A DNA stretch of 64,000 nucleotides from Nostoc sp. TCL240-02 (GTDB lineage Bacteria; Cyanobacteriota; Cyanobacteriia; Cyanobacteriales; Nostocaceae), in contig NZ_CP040094.1 in assembly GCF_013343235.1 (NCBI RefSeq), forward strand, positions 5,699,001 through 5,763,000. The letters are read 5' to 3'. Positions within the stretch are counted from its first letter, which is position 1, and each line of letters begins with the position of its first letter. Below are positions 15,801 through 24,970 of this stretch, piece after piece. Position numbers and translations under genes: made by a program. Below the pieces are notes generated by a model. The model saw nothing but the letters and a program-made list of their open reading frames with translations. It was not told where the DNA came from and did no database searches.

Positions 15801-18738
15801 TATTGACGCAGGCTATCGGTTTGGGCAACTGGGGATGAATCTTATGCAACGCATCTATGCCCCCAAACTAACTGCTAAAACCATTTTTGCTTTTAACTGC
15901 TTCCTTAGACATTGGCAAGAACCTGCAAAATATACCTTGGAAGGATATTTGCAAGCCTACGCCAGTGGGCTAGAAAGTGGTGATATCGAGTATGTCGCTC
16001 TCAGCCTGATGTGCTATTGCTACACAGCTTACTGGAGTGGTCAGGAACTATCTGCCTTAAGACAAACGATAGAAGTTCATCGTAAGGTCATTCAGCAATT
16101 GCGTCAGGATACCTGTCTGCACACACAAAGTATTTATCATCAGGTTCTAGTCAATTTGTTGGAGGTTGTGCCGGAACCTGAGCGGTTGCTTGGCGAATAC
16201 TGCCATGAAGATGAAATAATTCTGCTTTACCTCAAAACGAATCAAGGAGCAGGACTATATCAGGTTTATTTCAATAAACTTTTCCTTTCCTATCTTTTCC
16301 AAGACTATGAACAAGCGTTAGAAAACGCCCAACTTGCAGAACCGTATTTGGGTGCAGTCACAGGATTAGTGATGCTTCCGCTATTTTACTTCTACGATGC
16401 ACTAGTTCGATTAGCGGTTTACCCAACTGCCAGTAAGACAGACAAAATCAGCATTATAGAACGGGTGAGGGGTCATCAAGAAAAACTCAGCACTTGGGCG
16501 GCTTATGCACCAAGTAATCAGGCTCACCGCCATGCTTTAGTGATCGCGGAAAAATGTCGAGTCTTGGGGGTCAAAGCCGAGGCAATTGAGTATTACGATC
16601 GCGCCATTGCTAAAGCCAAAGAAAACGAATACCTCAACGAAGAAGCTCTTGCTAATGAACTCACAGCCAAGTTTTATTTAGAATGGGGCAAAGAACGCAT
16701 TGCCCAAGAATATTTGATTAATGCTTACTATTGTTACACTCGCTGGGGTGCTAAAGCCAAAGTTGATGATTTAGAACAACGTTATCCACAACTGCTAGCG
16801 CCTATTTTACAACAAACGCGATCGCGAAGTGACTTTGAAAGAGTATCAGCGATCGCAAATATTGACAGCATTACAACCTTGCACTCAAGCACTAATAAAT
16901 CAGTAACATCTAGCAGCAGTGCATCAGTAATGCTAGATTTGGCAACGGTTCTCAAAGCCTCTCAGACTCTTTCGAGTGAAATTGAACTGGATAAATTACT
17001 TACGAAGCTGCTACAAGTGGTAATTGAAAATGCTGGAGCCGATAAGTGTGCGTTACTACTGCTCAAAGAAGGTAGATTGCTAGTTGAGGCGACCACTGAA
17101 GTTGGACAGCAATCAAGGTTGTTACAGTCCATTTTTGTAGAAGATAGCGCAGACATTCCCCATAGCCTAATTTATGCGGTTAAACGCAGCCTGCAACCTA
17201 CCGTCATCCTTGATGCCACAGTGCATCCGATGTTAATGGCTGATCCCTACATCATGCGTCAGCAACCCAAAAGCTTGCTATGTACACCGATTCTCTATCA
17301 AGGCAAACTATTGGGGATTTTGTATTTAGAAAACAATCTTACTACTGGGGTGTTTACCAGCGATCGCGTCGAAATTCTCAATTTGTTATGTACTCAAGCT
17401 GCAATCTCCCTGGAAAACGCCCGACTTTATCAGCAAGCACAAGATATTTTAGAAAACCTTAGACAGACGGAACAATTTTTGCGGTTAATTATCGATAATA
17501 TCCCCCAGTCTGTTTTCTGGAAAGACCGCAATAGTGTTTATTTAGGCTGTAACCATAAGTATGCTCAAACTTTTGAGAATGGAGTGTCTGAAAATGTTAT
17601 TGGTAAAACAGACTACGACTTTTCCTGGACTCGTGAGCAATCAGATTCTTTTGTAGATTGCGATCGCCGCATTATGGAGTCTGGACAAGCAGAACTCAAC
17701 ATTATAGAAACCGTACTTAAAGCTGATGGAAAACAAATCTGGTCGAATACCAATAAAATTCCGCTACGAGATAAAGAAGGAAACGTTTTTGGTATTCTTG
17801 GTACTTCTGAAGACATCACCGAATACTACCAAGCGCAACAATTGCTGCAACAGCAAAAACAACAATTAGAACAAGCTTTGCAAGAGCTTCAAACGATGCA
17901 ATTGCAATTAGTGCAAGGTGAAAAAATGTCTGCCCTTGGTAACTTGGTAGCAGGCATTGCCCATGAAATCAACAATCCTGTCGGCTTCATTGCCGGTAAC
18001 ATTGAACCAGCTAAAGATTATGTTAAAGACTTGTTTGCACTGATTAATCTTTATCAGGAAAAGTTTCCCAATCCCGGCTCAGATATTCAAGATGAAATTG
18101 ATGCCATCGACCTGAATTATTTACGCGAAGATTTACCTAAATTACTGGACTCGATGAAATTGGGTGTTAACCGTATTCGTAGTATCAGTACCAGTTTGCG
18201 AACCTTTTCCAGAGCAGATAAGGATTATAAAGTTCCCTTTGATATTCACGAAGGCATTGATAGCACTATTCTGATTCTGAGACATCGTTTAAAAGCTAAC
18301 GAAAACCGTCCAGCAATTGAGGTGGTGAAGAATTATGGCAAACTACCCCTAGTGGAATGCTTTGCTGGACAACTTAATCAAGTGTTTATGAACTTGTTAG
18401 CAAATGCTATTGATGCACTTGAACAATACAATACAGAGCGGAGTTTGGAAGCAATTCTAGCAAACCCCAATTGCATCACTATTCAGACCCGTGTAGCAAA
18501 CTCAGGTCAGCATGTTTTGATTAAGATTGCCGATAATGGGGTGGGGATGTCACCAGAGGTCAAGGAACGAGTCTTTGACCATTTATTCACCACTAAGCCT
18601 GTAGGAAAAGGCACTGGACTAGGATTAGCGATCGCTCGGCAAATTGTGGTAGAAGGACATGGCGGTTTACTCTCCTGCTCTTCGGAAGTTGGACAAGGTA
18701 CAGAGTTTGTCATTCAAATTTCTACTCAACAACAATAA
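12820..18738 (+). CDS. Giant Ser/Thr kinase - AAA ATPase - GAF - PAS - histidine kinase (HstK type)
   Basis: This 1972-residue cytoplasmic signalling protein is typical of filamentous cyanobacteria. Domains in order: Ser/Thr kinase (about 14-295; HKD 137-139, DFS at 158-160 in place of DFG, SPEQTGRMNRKIDYRSDYYS); STAND-like ATPase (Walker A GFSGIGKT 354-361, Walker B FIDDLQWAD near 485); a long helical TPR-like region (about 760-1360); GAF (about 1375-1535); PAS (about 1550-1670); histidine kinase (H1715 in GIAHEINNPVGFI, NLLANAIDALE, IADNGVGM, GKGTGLGLA). It could relay a signal by both Ser/Thr and His phosphorylation. Two in-frame repeat insertions are seen, at 13541-13603 in the Ser/Thr kinase lobe and at 14895-14960. 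No regulator gene adjoins it. Confidence 0.93.
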   Translation: MNIAVKPMDKLFNYRISEQLYAGSRTLVYRAIRETDQLPVVIKLLQQEYPTFNDLLLFRNQYTIAKNIDLPGIVHPYSLEPYHNSYALVMEDFGGISLRDWMNETIRGKQYTLTEFLEIAIALSNILDGLYRHRVIHKDIKPANILINPETQQVKLIDFSIASLLPRETQEVHSPNVLEGTLAYLSPEQTGRMNRKIDYRSDYYSLGVTFYELLAGHLPFESNDPMELVHCHIAKQPEELGGRWQEEEGRGQGAEGRGEEEIPQVLCDIVMKLMAKNAEDRYQSALGLKFDLEKCLSQLQETGEIKSFQLGERDICDRFIIPEKLYGRQDEVESLLNAFERVSQGSTEIMLVAGFSGIGKTAVVNEVHKPIVRQRGYFIKGKFDQFQRNIPFFAFVQAFRDLIRQLLSETDTQFEQWKCKILSALGENGQVMIEVIPELESIIGKQPPAPELSGSAAQNRFKSLFLKFTQVFTAVEHPLTIFIDDLQWADSASLNLMHLLMSEVDIGYLLLIGAYRDNEVNPVHPLMLTLQDIQKFGATVNTITLVPLDQTSVNHLVADTLSCSLALATPLTELILSKTKGNPFFCTQFLKALHQEKLITFNFEGGYWECDIAQVRSLALTDDVVEFMAIQLEKLSPETQKVLKLAACIGNQFDLATLALVHEKSQMETAADFWKAVQDGLIIPTNEVYKFYQDSSFVISDLQRTNDKGQMTIYKFLHDRIQQAAYSLIPDNQKQVTHLHIGRLLQQATTANERDEKIFAIVNQLNQGVTLICDEQEQQELAQLNLAAGHKAKGSTAYAAALNYFNTGIAMLTSNCWHNQYNLALILYEGATESAYLCTDFEQMEQLAEIVLNHAQSWLDRVNIYSIKIQACMAQHQQLEALQLARKILNHLGVHLPEQPTPADIEQALKHTQTLLNGRSIESLLELPQMAAPDKKAAMVILSSIISAAYQVAPELLPLVILAEFDLSVEYGNAPESTHGYVMCGLTLVAILGDIDAGYRFGQLGMNLMQRIYAPKLTAKTIFAFNCFLRHWQEPAKYTLEGYLQAYASGLESGDIEYVALSLMCYCYTAYWSGQELSALRQTIEVHRKVIQQLRQDTCLHTQSIYHQVLVNLLEVVPEPERLLGEYCHEDEIILLYLKTNQGAGLYQVYFNKLFLSYLFQDYEQALENAQLAEPYLGAVTGLVMLPLFYFYDALVRLAVYPTASKTDKISIIERVRGHQEKLSTWAAYAPSNQAHRHALVIAEKCRVLGVKAEAIEYYDRAIAKAKENEYLNEEALANELTAKFYLEWGKERIAQEYLINAYYCYTRWGAKAKVDDLEQRYPQLLAPILQQTRSRSDFERVSAIANIDSITTLHSSTNKSVTSSSSASVMLDLATVLKASQTLSSEIELDKLLTKLLQVVIENAGADKCALLLLKEGRLLVEATTEVGQQSRLLQSIFVEDSADIPHSLIYAVKRSLQPTVILDATVHPMLMADPYIMRQQPKSLLCTPILYQGKLLGILYLENNLTTGVFTSDRVEILNLLCTQAAISLENARLYQQAQDILENLRQTEQFLRLIIDNIPQSVFWKDRNSVYLGCNHKYAQTFENGVSENVIGKTDYDFSWTREQSDSFVDCDRRIMESGQAELNIIETVLKADGKQIWSNTNKIPLRDKEGNVFGILGTSEDITEYYQAQQLLQQQKQQLEQALQELQTMQLQLVQGEKMSALGNLVAGIAHEINNPVGFIAGNIEPAKDYVKDLFALINLYQEKFPNPGSDIQDEIDAIDLNYLREDLPKLLDSMKLGVNRIRSISTSLRTFSRADKDYKVPFDIHEGIDSTILILRHRLKANENRPAIEVVKNYGKLPLVECFAGQLNQVFMNLLANAIDALEQYNTERSLEAILANPNCITIQTRVANSGQHVLIKIADNGVGMSPEVKERVFDHLFTTKPVGKGTGLGLAIARQIVVEGHGGLLSCSSEVGQGTEFVIQISTQQQ
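13541..13603 (+). repeat. G-rich dispersed repeat translated inside the Ser/Thr kinase domain
   Basis: The segment contains GAGGGCAGGGGGCAGGGGGC, the same words as the noncoding tracts at 5275 and 11594. It is read in frame as GGRWQEEEGRGQGAEGRG between conserved HIAKQPEEL and IPQVLCDIVMKLMAK, where relatives have only a short Pro-rich linker. Confidence 0.65.
14895..14960 (+). repeat. TTTGTCATT/AATGACAAA inverted repeat translated inside the ATPase region
   Basis: CGTCATTTGTCATT and, about 18 bases later, AATGACAAAGGACAAATGAC form an imperfect inverted repeat of the GTCATTT family common in cyanobacterial spacers. It is read in frame as SSFVISDLQRTNDKGQM just before the conserved IYKFLHDRIQQAAYSLI. 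Confidence 0.55.
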
Positions 18739-18761
18739 TGAGTGCTGAGTAATTTCCACTT

Positions 18762-18945
18762 CAATACTTCTCGGTTTTTGGGGAAAAGGGACGGAAAAAT
18801 ATGATATCTCAAGGAGCAAGTACTGTTAAAAACACGGCAAGGTGAGGATAATATTGATAATTGGTTAGCCATTCAGAAGACAGAAATTAAAACTTTGGCA
18901 AATTCTGTTTTGGTGCGATCGCTATTGCTCAAGCTTTATCAATAA
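18762..18945 (+). pseudogene. Spacer with solo mobile-element end and a possible gene remnant
   Basis: In the 18739-19078 spacer CAATACTTCTCGGTT (18762-18776) matches the end of the element at 34957. It is followed by TTTGGGGAAAAGGGAC, similar to that element's interior, so it looks like a deleted copy. An open frame without a start (18805-18945) reads TRQGEDNIDNWLAIQKTEIK then TLANSVLVRSLLLKLYQ and stops. It looks like a decayed protein end, but no family is recognised. Confidence 0.35.
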
Positions 18946-19078
18946 ACCTAGACAAAAATCATACAAGTGATTTGTTGGCTAATTTCTACCCTCATTCTCA
19001 AAGATGATATACTTTAAGAAAGTTGATTTTTGAATTTAATCTGCTTTAACAGCTACTACATCAACTCTCTGAGGTGAT

Positions 19079-19717
19079 ATGCTTTTAAAACTGCAACAAA
19101 TTATTGTTAAACCTGGTCAACAAATGTTGCTCAAAGATATTAGTTGGCAGCAGTTAGAAAATATTTTAGAAGAAATGGGAGAAAAGCGTGCCTCACGTAT
19201 CTCTTATAGTCATGGCTGGTTAGAAATTATGGTTCCACTACCAGAACACGAAAAAGATAAAGAACTTATTGGTGATTTAGTCAAAATTTTGTTAGAAATT
19301 TTGCAAATAGATTTTGAACCTTTTGGCTCGACTACGCTTAAAAATGAGCAAATGCAACAAGCAGTAGAACCAGATACCAGTTTTTATATTCAAAATCAAG
19401 CTGCTGTCATTGGAAAAAATCGCATTGATTTAACTATAGACCCACCACCAGATTTAGCAATCGAAATTGATATTACTTCTCGCACTCGATTTGAAAATTA
19501 TGAAATTTTGGGAGTTCCTGAACTTTGGCGACATACGCAACAAGGTTTAGAAATTTACTTGCTAAAAGAAGAAAAGTATATAAAATCTGGCTCTAGTCCT
19601 AATTTTCCTAATATTCTAATTATTGAATTAGTGAATAAATATGTACAGCAGTGTTTAACAATTGGTAGAAGCCAAGCTATGCGTAATTTTAGAAATTGGG
19701 TTAAGGATAATTTATAA
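19079..19717 (+). CDS. Uma2 family (DUF820) PD-(D/E)XK nuclease-like protein
   Basis: This 212-residue protein has the Uma2 pattern: an N-terminal segment with RISYSHGWLEIMVPLPEHE, then VEPDTSFYIQN and DPPPDLAIEIDITS, which supply the D...(D/E)xK-type acidic residues, and the closing ELWRHTQQGLEIYLL. Cyanobacteria carry many of these genes. They are predicted restriction-endonuclease-fold proteins, but their biological role is not established. The E-I-D in AIEID replaces the usual EVLS-type third position. A second family member lies at 49339-49953. Confidence 0.85.
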   Translation: MLLKLQQIIVKPGQQMLLKDISWQQLENILEEMGEKRASRISYSHGWLEIMVPLPEHEKDKELIGDLVKILLEILQIDFEPFGSTTLKNEQMQQAVEPDTSFYIQNQAAVIGKNRIDLTIDPPPDLAIEIDITSRTRFENYEILGVPELWRHTQQGLEIYLLKEEKYIKSGSSPNFPNILIIELVNKYVQQCLTIGRSQAMRNFRNWVKDNL

Positions 19718-19802
19718 CAATGGGATCGCTATTTTTGAATGCCAGAATAAACAAATGCGTAGTTTACCGCCGTAGGTATCGCTATTAAGTAAAGCTGCAA
19801 AA

Positions 19803-22334
19803 CTAAGGTTGAATCGGCACAAATTCGTATTTATCAGTGCCAGGTATTTGTTGAACTTTGACTAAGAAAATGGCATTATCTTTGCGATCACCTGATTGTG
19901 CAAACTGAATCTTTCCTGTAGCACCATCGACAGAAAAACTTGAATCGTGCAGCGTCTTTTGTAACTCATACCGAGTATTACTTGTTTTAAAACCTGCGAC
20001 AATTGCCAGAGTCGCATCATAAGCAGTCGCTGTTCGCCAATTTACGGTTCCATTCCAAAACTTCTGAGCGTTTTGTGCAAAGGAATTGTTAGGAAATGCT
20101 GCGGAATGCCAAGGTACAGCAATTACCAGTCCATCTAAAGCTTTACCTGCTTTTAAGGTTTCATTAGTATAAAGGGTAGGACTACTAAATACAGCTAATT
20201 GCCCTTGATTAGCTCTTGCAACTGTTAGACCCTCCTTGATTCTGTCTATGTAGAGAGCTAATAACATGGCATTAGCGCCTTTGCTTTTAGCTTGAGAAAT
20301 TACTGCATCGGGGTTGAAGTTGGGCGCAGAAACATCGCACTTCGTGGGATTAGTTTGAGCCTCAGTAGCCTTTATCGCTTGAATAAATTCTTGCTTAAAA
20401 GACAAATTATCTATCGCTTGATCATCGATACAAATCAGAAAATTGTTTTTGCCCTCTGTGTTTATGGCATAACGAGAAATACTATTTGCTATTGAGCTAA
20501 CACTAGGAGCAGTGCGGAAGATATAGTTGCCAATACTGGTCAGGTTTTGGGCAAAACTGGTGGGAGACATCATTACTAACCCACCTTTTTGATACACTGG
20601 GGCTGCTGCAATGGAAGCATTACTAGCATTATGTCCCACTACAGCTAAAATGTTGGTATCTGCGACAAACTGAGTGGCAAGCTGTACGGCTGTGCTTGGG
20701 TCATTATCGTCATTAGCGATCGCTACCTCCAAAGCTTTGCCATTAATGCCAGTACTGCTATTCACCTCATCTTGAGCTTGAGCCACACCGCGTAACATCT
20801 CTTTTGCTACATTTGGGGTTGTACCAATGGGTACACTCACAGCAATTTTGATGTGTTTTGTCTGCTGACGAGCTTTAGCGTTATTCAAGTAAATCAATGC
20901 TTCTGGGTCTGTTTTATTAGTGAAATTAGCTTGACGGTATGAATTAAACTTATTAATAGCAGTCAGACAATCACCATTTAAAAATGCTTTCACTCCAGCT
21001 TCTTTATCTGAGTTCGTATCTTGTTTTAATAAAATTTCTTCACCCAAACTAATTCTGTCACCCAAAGCATACTCCTCTTTTACACAGGAATTTACTATAG
21101 ATTGAACTACAGGTTGAGGTTCATCTTTAACCCTAGAAAAGTAGACTACAGTACCACCAAAAATTACTCCGATTACTCCGATAATGGAACCTACTATATA
21201 GTTAAATTTGCTAAGTTCGGGAGGTGGGGGATTGACAATTCCTAGAGGTGGGGTAAGTGGCTGTTCAGCAATTATTGGAGCTTCGATTAAGGCTATATCT
21301 TCATCTCTAAGTCCTAACGCTTGTTGAAGACGTTTCAAATTAGCCCCAGTTCTATCGCTAAGAGGAAACCCTTGTCTAATCTCATCGCGGAACGCTAGCT
21401 CATATCGCTGTAATTTTATCCTTTTGTTTTCGATAGGTGCTAAAACCTGAGTTTCGATTGCAGCAGCGTCCTCAGATGATAGTTGCAGAGTCTCTTGTAA
21501 TGCATCCAATGCAGTGCGACCAGCAACAGAAATTTCACCGTTCCCGCCCTCTACCCAATACTCAACTTCTCGAAGATATGTGAGTCTGGGATCGTTACTT
21601 GGTGCTTTTGCAAGCTTGATTTTAAAGCCACCTTTGACAGGATATATCTCTGGTTTCATGGCTGGCGTACTTTCTTGCACCTTCTTGGCAGCGTATTCAT
21701 GCAATTCATCAACAGAAATCCAACCATCTTCATCGCGGTCTGCTGCACCAGTCTCTAACCCCTCAACTATGTAGCTGGTGTAAGTTGAGGTTTCTACCCC
21801 TTGCTGTTCAAAAGCAAATTGAGTTGAAGTCGAAGATGTGAGAACAGCCCGCCCTTCTCCACCCAATTGGTTCTTGACATCCACAAAACCATCATCTTTA
21901 GCCGCCATACCCTCGGCAAACGCACCACTAAAGCAACAATCAAGAATCACTACCTCGCGTTTGGAACAGCTCTTGTTCATTACATCATGCACAAAGCTAG
22001 CTGGCACTGTTGTTGCCCTAGCTGGTACTCCCTTGCCGATTTTGCGTGTGTTATGAGCTGCCAAGTAAAGCTTGCCGTCCTCGTCTTTAATGCCGTGACC
22101 AGAGAAAAATAGCAGCACAAGGTCATCTTTTTGACGCTCGTCAAACAAGATTTCGATCGCGACCGCCATCTCATGTTGTTGAGGATTCAGCAGCACTTTT
22201 ACCTCATCAAAACCGCCAATCTCTGGGTGCAGCAAAACTTGCTGCATTGCGTCAACATCTTTTGCTGCTGCTGGCAATGGAGTAAGACCAGGCTCATACT
22301 CACTGACTCCTATCAGCAGTGCTACTTTCGCCAT
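19803..22334 (-). CDS. Caspase-EF-hand-TM-periplasmic ligand-binding fusion protein
   Basis: This 843-residue protein has several parts. Residues 1-195 form a caspase-like (C14/orthocaspase) domain with the His in FFSGHG (H80) and the Cys in DCCFSG (C134). D199-E210 fits a 12-residue EF-hand loop (DRDEDGWISVDE). Residues about 245-360 hold two similar helical modules (GRTALDALQETLQL / GANLKRLQQALGL) found in other cyanobacterial effectors. One membrane helix spans about 376-398. Residues about 490-840 resemble an ABC branched-chain amino-acid binding protein (IKIAVSVPIGTTPNVAKEM, AVVGHNASNASIAAAPVYQ, PTSFAQ, YIFRTAPS). I infer a membrane protein whose outer domain senses a ligand and controls an inner protease. 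AAGGAAG lies nine bases before the start. It forms an operon with the EACC1-like gene 30 bases upstream. Confidence 0.85.
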   Translation of the reverse strand: MAKVALLIGVSEYEPGLTPLPAAAKDVDAMQQVLLHPEIGGFDEVKVLLNPQQHEMAVAIEILFDERQKDDLVLLFFSGHGIKDEDGKLYLAAHNTRKIGKGVPARATTVPASFVHDVMNKSCSKREVVILDCCFSGAFAEGMAAKDDGFVDVKNQLGGEGRAVLTSSTSTQFAFEQQGVETSTYTSYIVEGLETGAADRDEDGWISVDELHEYAAKKVQESTPAMKPEIYPVKGGFKIKLAKAPSNDPRLTYLREVEYWVEGGNGEISVAGRTALDALQETLQLSSEDAAAIETQVLAPIENKRIKLQRYELAFRDEIRQGFPLSDRTGANLKRLQQALGLRDEDIALIEAPIIAEQPLTPPLGIVNPPPPELSKFNYIVGSIIGVIGVIFGGTVVYFSRVKDEPQPVVQSIVNSCVKEEYALGDRISLGEEILLKQDTNSDKEAGVKAFLNGDCLTAINKFNSYRQANFTNKTDPEALIYLNNAKARQQTKHIKIAVSVPIGTTPNVAKEMLRGVAQAQDEVNSSTGINGKALEVAIANDDNDPSTAVQLATQFVADTNILAVVGHNASNASIAAAPVYQKGGLVMMSPTSFAQNLTSIGNYIFRTAPSVSSIANSISRYAINTEGKNNFLICIDDQAIDNLSFKQEFIQAIKATEAQTNPTKCDVSAPNFNPDAVISQAKSKGANAMLLALYIDRIKEGLTVARANQGQLAVFSSPTLYTNETLKAGKALDGLVIAVPWHSAAFPNNSFAQNAQKFWNGTVNWRTATAYDATLAIVAGFKTSNTRYELQKTLHDSSFSVDGATGKIQFAQSGDRKDNAIFLVKVQQIPGTDKYEFVPIQP

Positions 22335-22364
22335 CTTGTTATTCTTCCTTAATGTTGGAATTTC

Positions 22365-22742
22365 TTAGTTACCTGCGATAAACTTTTGAGCTTGTTCAAT
22401 AGCGGCGTTTAACTCTTCCCGACTGCTAGCTTTCACCTTGAGTTTTTTGCCGTTAGCCTCAACTTCCAATTCAATGGTTTTGTTGCCCAAGCGATCGCCC
22501 AAAAATCCCAACAATTTCTTAAAATTGGCAAGGCTCACCTCTGTTTGCAACACCCCCACTAGAAAACCACCAACAGATTTGGCTCCTTGAGGTATTTCTG
22601 TAACTGCTACAAGTTCAGCACTTTCCACATCTAATTCTTTGATTTCTCGCAGTAGATTGCGTGTTTCCTGTTCTTGTTCCTCTGCATCTAAGTCTGGATT
22701 AGAAAGAGCGATCGTCAGTTTGACGTTAGATTCAGAACTCAT
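22365..22742 (-). CDS. EACC1-like small protein (effector-associated constant component)
   Basis: This 125-residue protein reads VKLTIALSNPDLDAEEQEQE, then ELDVESAELV, PQGAKSVGGFLVGVL, LLGFLGDRLGNKTIELEVEA and NGKKLKVKASSREELNAAI. From memory this matches the effector-associated constant component described next to caspase and trypsin effectors in bacterial conflict systems. It has no signal peptide or membrane helix. Its fixed position directly upstream of a caspase effector, in the same operon, is the main functional clue; the molecular role is unknown. AAAGGG near the start may serve as ribosome binding site. Confidence 0.75.
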   Translation of the reverse strand: MSSESNVKLTIALSNPDLDAEEQEQETRNLLREIKELDVESAELVAVTEIPQGAKSVGGFLVGVLQTEVSLANFKKLLGFLGDRLGNKTIELEVEANGKKLKVKASSREELNAAIEQAQKFIAGN

Positions 22743-23102
22743 TTTGTGCCCTTTTAGGTTTTTTAGCAGTTGATGGTCAATTGTATTTCTGTAGTATATC
22801 GATTGACATCACATCTTCTATGTAAATTTCCTGAAACTTCTTCAAAAATTTTACAAAAACTCATAAAATTTAGGTAAAAATCTGGTATAAACACAGAACA
22901 TCTTTCTTCAATAGCTTCAAAACTTAGAGGCAATCAATACTATACTATTTCATCTGACAAGTTGTTTTGATACAGCAGTTTTTTTACCAACGCTTGCGAT
23001 CGCAAAGGAGCTACTGAGTTTATCCTTGTAACTTCCTGGCGATCGCTAGCTCAAACTATTACAGGACGGCGTAAATGCAGCAACGCTCTCAATTAACCAG
23101 AA

Positions 23103-23120
23103 AAGGGGCTTAAGCCCCTT
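23103..23120. terminator. Hairpin downstream of ilvD; remainder of spacer empty
   Basis: AAGGGGCTT is followed by its exact reverse complement AAGCCCCTT, 37 bases past the ilvD stop. The rest of the 22743-23156 spacer shows HIP1 sites but no gene; the promoter of the EACC1/caspase operon must lie in its left part. Confidence 0.6.
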
Positions 23121-23156
23121 GTTAAAGGCAAACTTGCGCCACAGTTGTCAGGTTAA

Positions 23157-24842
23157 TTAAAACAAATCTAAATCTGTGACTGCACCGATACTGCTAGAAG
23201 ATACCAGTTTGGCATATTTCGCCAACACGCCTTTGGTGTAACGGGGAGCGGGAGGTTGCCAGTTAGCACGACGACGGGCCAATTCTGATTCAGATATATT
23301 CAACTGCAATAAACGAGCAGGTGCATCAATAGTAATACTATCGCCTTCTTCGACAAGCGCGATCGCACCACCCACTGCTGCTTCTGGAGCAACATGACCA
23401 ACTACCATGCCATAAGTACCACCAGAAAAGCGTCCATCGGTAATTAATCCCACCGCATCACCCAAACCAGCCCCGATAATTGCCGAAGTAGGAGCCAACA
23501 TTTCCCGCATTCCAGGGCCACCTTTAGGCCCTTCGTAACGGATAACCAAAATATCACCAGCTTGAATTTTACCCGCCAAAATTGCATCTAAAGAAGCTTC
23601 TTCCGATTCAAACACCCGTGCGGGGCCGGTAATTACTGGTTTCTTCACCCCGGTAATTTTGGCGACAGCGCCTTCGGTTGCCAGATTACCTCTGAGAATG
23701 GCTAAGTGTCCTTGAGGATACATGGGGTTATTCCAAGTCCGAATCACATCTTGATTGGCGGATGGTTCTTCTGGGATGTCTGCTAATATCTCTGCAATGG
23801 TTTGTCCGCTAATGGTCAGACTATCACCATGTAATAAATCATGCACAAGTAGCATCTTCATGACTTGGGGAATGCCACCCGCTTTGTGCAAATCTGTAGC
23901 TACATATTTACCACTTGGTTTTAAATCGCACAAAACAGGGACACGGGCGCGGATTGTTTCAAAATCATCCAGGGTTAACTCTACATTAGCAGCACGGGCG
24001 ATCGCTAAAAAATGCAGCACTGCATTGGTCGAACCACCCACCGCCATAATCACAGAGATGGCATTCTCGATGGATTTGCGGGTGATAATTTGCCGGGGTA
24101 AGATTTGTTTCTTGATGGCTTCGACTAACGCAAACGCAGATTTTTCAGTGCTGTCAGCTTTCTCAGTATCTTCGGCTGCCATTGTCGAAGAATAAGGTAA
24201 ACTCATTCCCATCGCTTCAAATGCTGAAGACATGGTGTTTGCCGTGAACATTCCCCCGCAGGAACCGGCACCCGGACAAGCGCGACTTTCGACTTCTAAT
24301 AATTCTTTTTCGTCAATTTTTCCAGCACTGTATTGACCAACTGCTTCAAAAGAACTGACAACGGTTAAATCGCGTCCGTTGTAGTGACCGGGTTTAATTG
24401 TGCCACCGTAAACGAATATTGCCGGGATATTCATCCTTGCGATCGCTAGCATTGCTCCTGGCATATTTTTATCACAGCCACCAATGGCTAGCACACCATC
24501 CATACTTTGTCCGGTACAGGCGGTTTCAATGGAGTCGGCGATGACTTCCCGCGACACTAGGGAATATTTCATCCCTTCTGTTCCCATTGAAATCCCATCG
24601 CTGATGGTTATTGTGCCAAACATTTGTGGCATTGCTCCGGCAGTTTTTATCCCAACTTCTGCCCTCTGTGCTAGTTGATTGATTCCCATATTACAGGGGG
24701 TGATGGTGCTGTAACCGTTGGCTATACCGACAATGGCTTTGTTGAAATCTTCATCTTTAAAACCAACTGCACGCAGCATAGCTCGATTTGGCGATCGCTG
24801 TACTCCTTGCGTTACTACTTGGCTTCTCAAATTCTCCGACAT
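23157..24842 (-). CDS. ilvD: Dihydroxy-acid dehydratase
   Basis: IlvD dehydrates 2,3-dihydroxy-isovalerate and -methylvalerate in the valine, isoleucine and pantothenate pathways. The 561-residue protein contains the cluster cysteines in [16 protein letters not shown] and GAGSCGGMF, plus [41 protein letters not shown] and [16 protein letters not shown]. Three Cys in this arrangement indicate the [2Fe-2S] form of plants and cyanobacteria. The length is normal. It is transcribed alone, with a hairpin after the stop. Confidence 0.97.
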   Translation of the reverse strand: MSENLRSQVVTQGVQRSPNRAMLRAVGFKDEDFNKAIVGIANGYSTITPCNMGINQLAQRAEVGIKTAGAMPQMFGTITISDGISMGTEGMKYSLVSREVIADSIETACTGQSMDGVLAIGGCDKNMPGAMLAIARMNIPAIFVYGGTIKPGHYNGRDLTVVSSFEAVGQYSAGKIDEKELLEVESRACPGAGSCGGMFTANTMSSAFEAMGMSLPYSSTMAAEDTEKADSTEKSAFALVEAIKKQILPRQIITRKSIENAISVIMAVGGSTNAVLHFLAIARAANVELTLDDFETIRARVPVLCDLKPSGKYVATDLHKAGGIPQVMKMLLVHDLLHGDSLTISGQTIAEILADIPEEPSANQDVIRTWNNPMYPQGHLAILRGNLATEGAVAKITGVKKPVITGPARVFESEEASLDAILAGKIQAGDILVIRYEGPKGGPGMREMLAPTSAIIGAGLGDAVGLITDGRFSGGTYGMVVGHVAPEAAVGGAIALVEEGDSITIDAPARLLQLNISESELARRRANWQPPAPRYTKGVLAKYAKLVSSSSIGAVTDLDLF

Positions 24843-24970
24843 CTTTTTTCCTTCCCTGGCATGATCGCTTGTATTGCGATTGTATTACCTGATTTTCTCA
24901 TGTATACGCAGCGCGATCGAATTTCTTTAGCCACAAACTGCATACATCAGAACAGATGAAAACTAATAGA

